60,000 bases of DNA from Symsagittifera roscoffensis. Taxonomy: Eukaryota > Xenacoelomorpha > Acoela > Convolutidae. This document shows, piece after piece, positions 58,246-60,000 of this stretch. The notes under the pieces are model-generated. The model worked only from the letters and a program-made list of their open reading frames with translations. It made no database searches and was not told where the DNA came from. The stretch is from positions 26,545,547 to 26,605,546 of the forward strand of contig NC_087067.1 of the NCBI RefSeq assembly GCF_963678635.1, read 5' to 3'. Every line of letters starts with the position of its first letter. The first letter of the stretch is position 1. The translations under genes and the position numbers were made by a program.

Positions 58246-58625
58246 CCTGACTCAATTCACTTTTACTGTTTTCAACGGAATTTGCGTTGAGCAAAGCTAA
58301 AAATTCGATGAGCTGCAAAAACCAAGCGAGCCTCACTTGACTGCTTATCATGCCTCAGTTGATTCAAGAATGAGTTTAAGAGATTAAGCGCTGATTAAAT
58401 ACGACAGAGTGCGCTTTCACTTTATTTTTTTTGCTCAGCTTGTAATCTGCCCTACTTAATCAGCGCTTACTCTCTGGAAACCATTCTTTTACGAACTGAG
58501 GCATGATAAGCAGTTAATTGAGGCACATTGACTCGGTTTGTGCGCTTTATCAAAGCTTTTGTTTTGCTCAGTGAGTATAGAAAGAATTAACGCGTTATCC
58601 GTTGAAAACAGTAAGCAGGATGTGA
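58246..58625. mobile_element. Long imperfect foldback (about 380 bp)
   Basis: ACTGTTTTCAACGGA (left) pairs with TCCGTTGAAAACAGT (right). GACTGCTTATCATGCCTCAGTT pairs with the complement of AACTGAGGCATGATAAGCAGTT, and TTAAGCGCTGATTA with TAATCAGCGCTTA. The centre is near 58437. No coding frame. A MITE or foldback element, family unknown. Confidence 0.75.
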
Positions 58626-60000
58626 ATCAAAATTATTTTTCTGATAAGCTGAATTGAAGTTGTTCATAAAATAGATCAGTGATTACTCATTTCTATTTTT
58701 ATAGAGAATAAATATCTAACTTATCTAACTGATAGCTGGACCAAAAAAATTGAAGTTGATTTTGTATTTTTGAATTAGTTTTGAACTTAAATTGAGGCAA
58801 ACTAGTTTCTTGAATCTTACAACGATTAAAAAGCTAACAGTTTTTCAGCTGACCCAGTGATGCATCCAAAATTCTAGTGTTTTTTTTTCAATTATCATAC
58901 GGTGGCTCCAAAATTTCGCAAATATGTTTCAGTCTAATTATCTAGCATGATAGTGATTGTAATACTTTCAATGGATTACGCTTTGATTCATTCAAGCAGC
59001 TAGATCACGCACTGAGCAAAACAAATTTATTTTTAAAATTCAACATAACTTAGTCCGGTGATCACTGCTTTCCGATTGAGTCAAGCAAAAAAACATGTGC
59101 TGTTTCAAATTGATAGAAAATTAACAATCATCAACTTTGAAGATATTTGATATATAGGGAGTAATGTTTACTTGAATCATTTTGTTCAAAATACTCCAAA
59201 AGTTGTTTTAAAAATAAAATTATTAATCAAAGTTTGCCATTTTTTGATCTCAAAAAATTCTCAAACTCATCAGCTAATGCAGTTGTGCAACAGAAAAGTA
59301 CAAAAAAGTATACAATTTTTATGTATTAGTTTTAAAAATATTCTTTCCCTGCATCAATTTTTTTGAAGTGGCCAAAACACCAGAGAAATTTTCTTTGAAT
59401 TAAAAATTTTGCCTCATAACTTTTTAGAATGGTGTTAGGGTATTATTTTCTGATCAACTTCTGCTTGCCTACCATATAAAAATATAATTGATGACAATTT
59501 ATATATTACCTAACATGTAACTTATTTGAAATGAAACTAAGTTAAGACTCAAGTCTTTAATTGTTTACTATCAATGACGATTATGACCTGGTTTAAATTA
59601 TTTATTGAAAAACTGTAATAAATTTAATTTTTAGATTAGGTAAAACTTTCTGGCTCACAATTTTATGAACTTTTTTGTTTTTGAACAATGCAACTGCGTA
59701 TCAAATATTTAAAAAATTTGCAAAATATTGGCTACATAATTGCTACCCAGGTCGAGGTGCTCGACTTATGCTTTAAACTTGAAAGTCGAGCAAGGGCAAT
59801 TTTGCGATTGAAAATACGCGGTGTTGCGACTAAAATTTAGGCCAAGCACTAAGCCGGAACATACCTGACTTTGGCCGAGAGATTGAACATAGTTTGAACA
59901 CAGTCGATGCATAGGTCAAGCGCCTTTTGATTTTTTCAACTGTTTTATTACATTGAGCCTGAAAATTGGCGAAAAAATTTGCTCAAAAAAACTACAACCT
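58626..60000. other. Intergenic DNA to the right edge
   Basis: AT-rich, no gene recognised. A small inverted word (GTCGAGGTGCTCGAC) lies near 59750-59765. Confidence 0.4.

Overview
The window looks like repeat-dense, AT-rich DNA from an invertebrate animal, not a microbe. The reasons are minus-strand exons of a seven-transmembrane receptor with splice-like borders, two Ty3/Gypsy-type LTR elements, APE-type non-LTR (LINE) fragments, hAT-type, mariner-like and foldback MITEs, and a short element family built like Helentron (rolling-circle) non-autonomous elements. The species cannot be named from the sequence. There is no operon structure, CRISPR array or confident RNA gene. Almost every coding region is broken, so most entries are pseudogenes or element parts.

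Layout. 1-2028 is flanking DNA with a possible 3' end of a plus-strand gene. 2029-20765 is the dominant object: an LTR pair 18.7 kb apart (about 3% diverged, TG...CA ends). It encloses a PBS-like site, a long leader, an A-rich multi-frame gag with one CCHC knuckle, protease, RT/RNase H, integrase, a Pro/Ser/Thr-rich accessory ORF, an envelope-like glycoprotein gene and a further unrecognised ORF region. No target-site duplication is visible. A receptor-like fragment sits inside the LTR pair just before the 3' LTR, so the 3' LTR may be a solo LTR in a receptor-gene intron rather than the true partner. 20825-22209 (minus) holds GPCR exons for TM1-TM5. 23800-25990 (minus) is a decayed LINE. 26400-31450 is a second, badly decayed Ty3/Gypsy element.

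30906-41143 is a tandem duplication: two units of about 5.2 and 5.0 kb plus 57 bp of a third. Each starts inside the second element's integrase and ends inside a truncated Helentron-like repeat. Both units carry a Lys/Arg-rich ORF, an unknown ORF, a MULE-transposase-like fragment, a foldback element, and a 1.1 kb element with CCCGGGTTGAC termini nested in another foldback copy.

42000-60000 is mostly non-genic. It holds many copies of the Helentron-like family (single, inverted pair, tandem array), a 94-bp minisatellite, hAT-type MITEs (one with a perfect 8-bp target duplication that splits an ORF), a 1.17 kb element with 29-bp TIRs flanked by TA, and a long imperfect foldback.

The best candidates for something undescribed are the giant env-bearing LTR element with its two extra ORF regions, and the Helentron-like family with its inverted and tandem arrangements.
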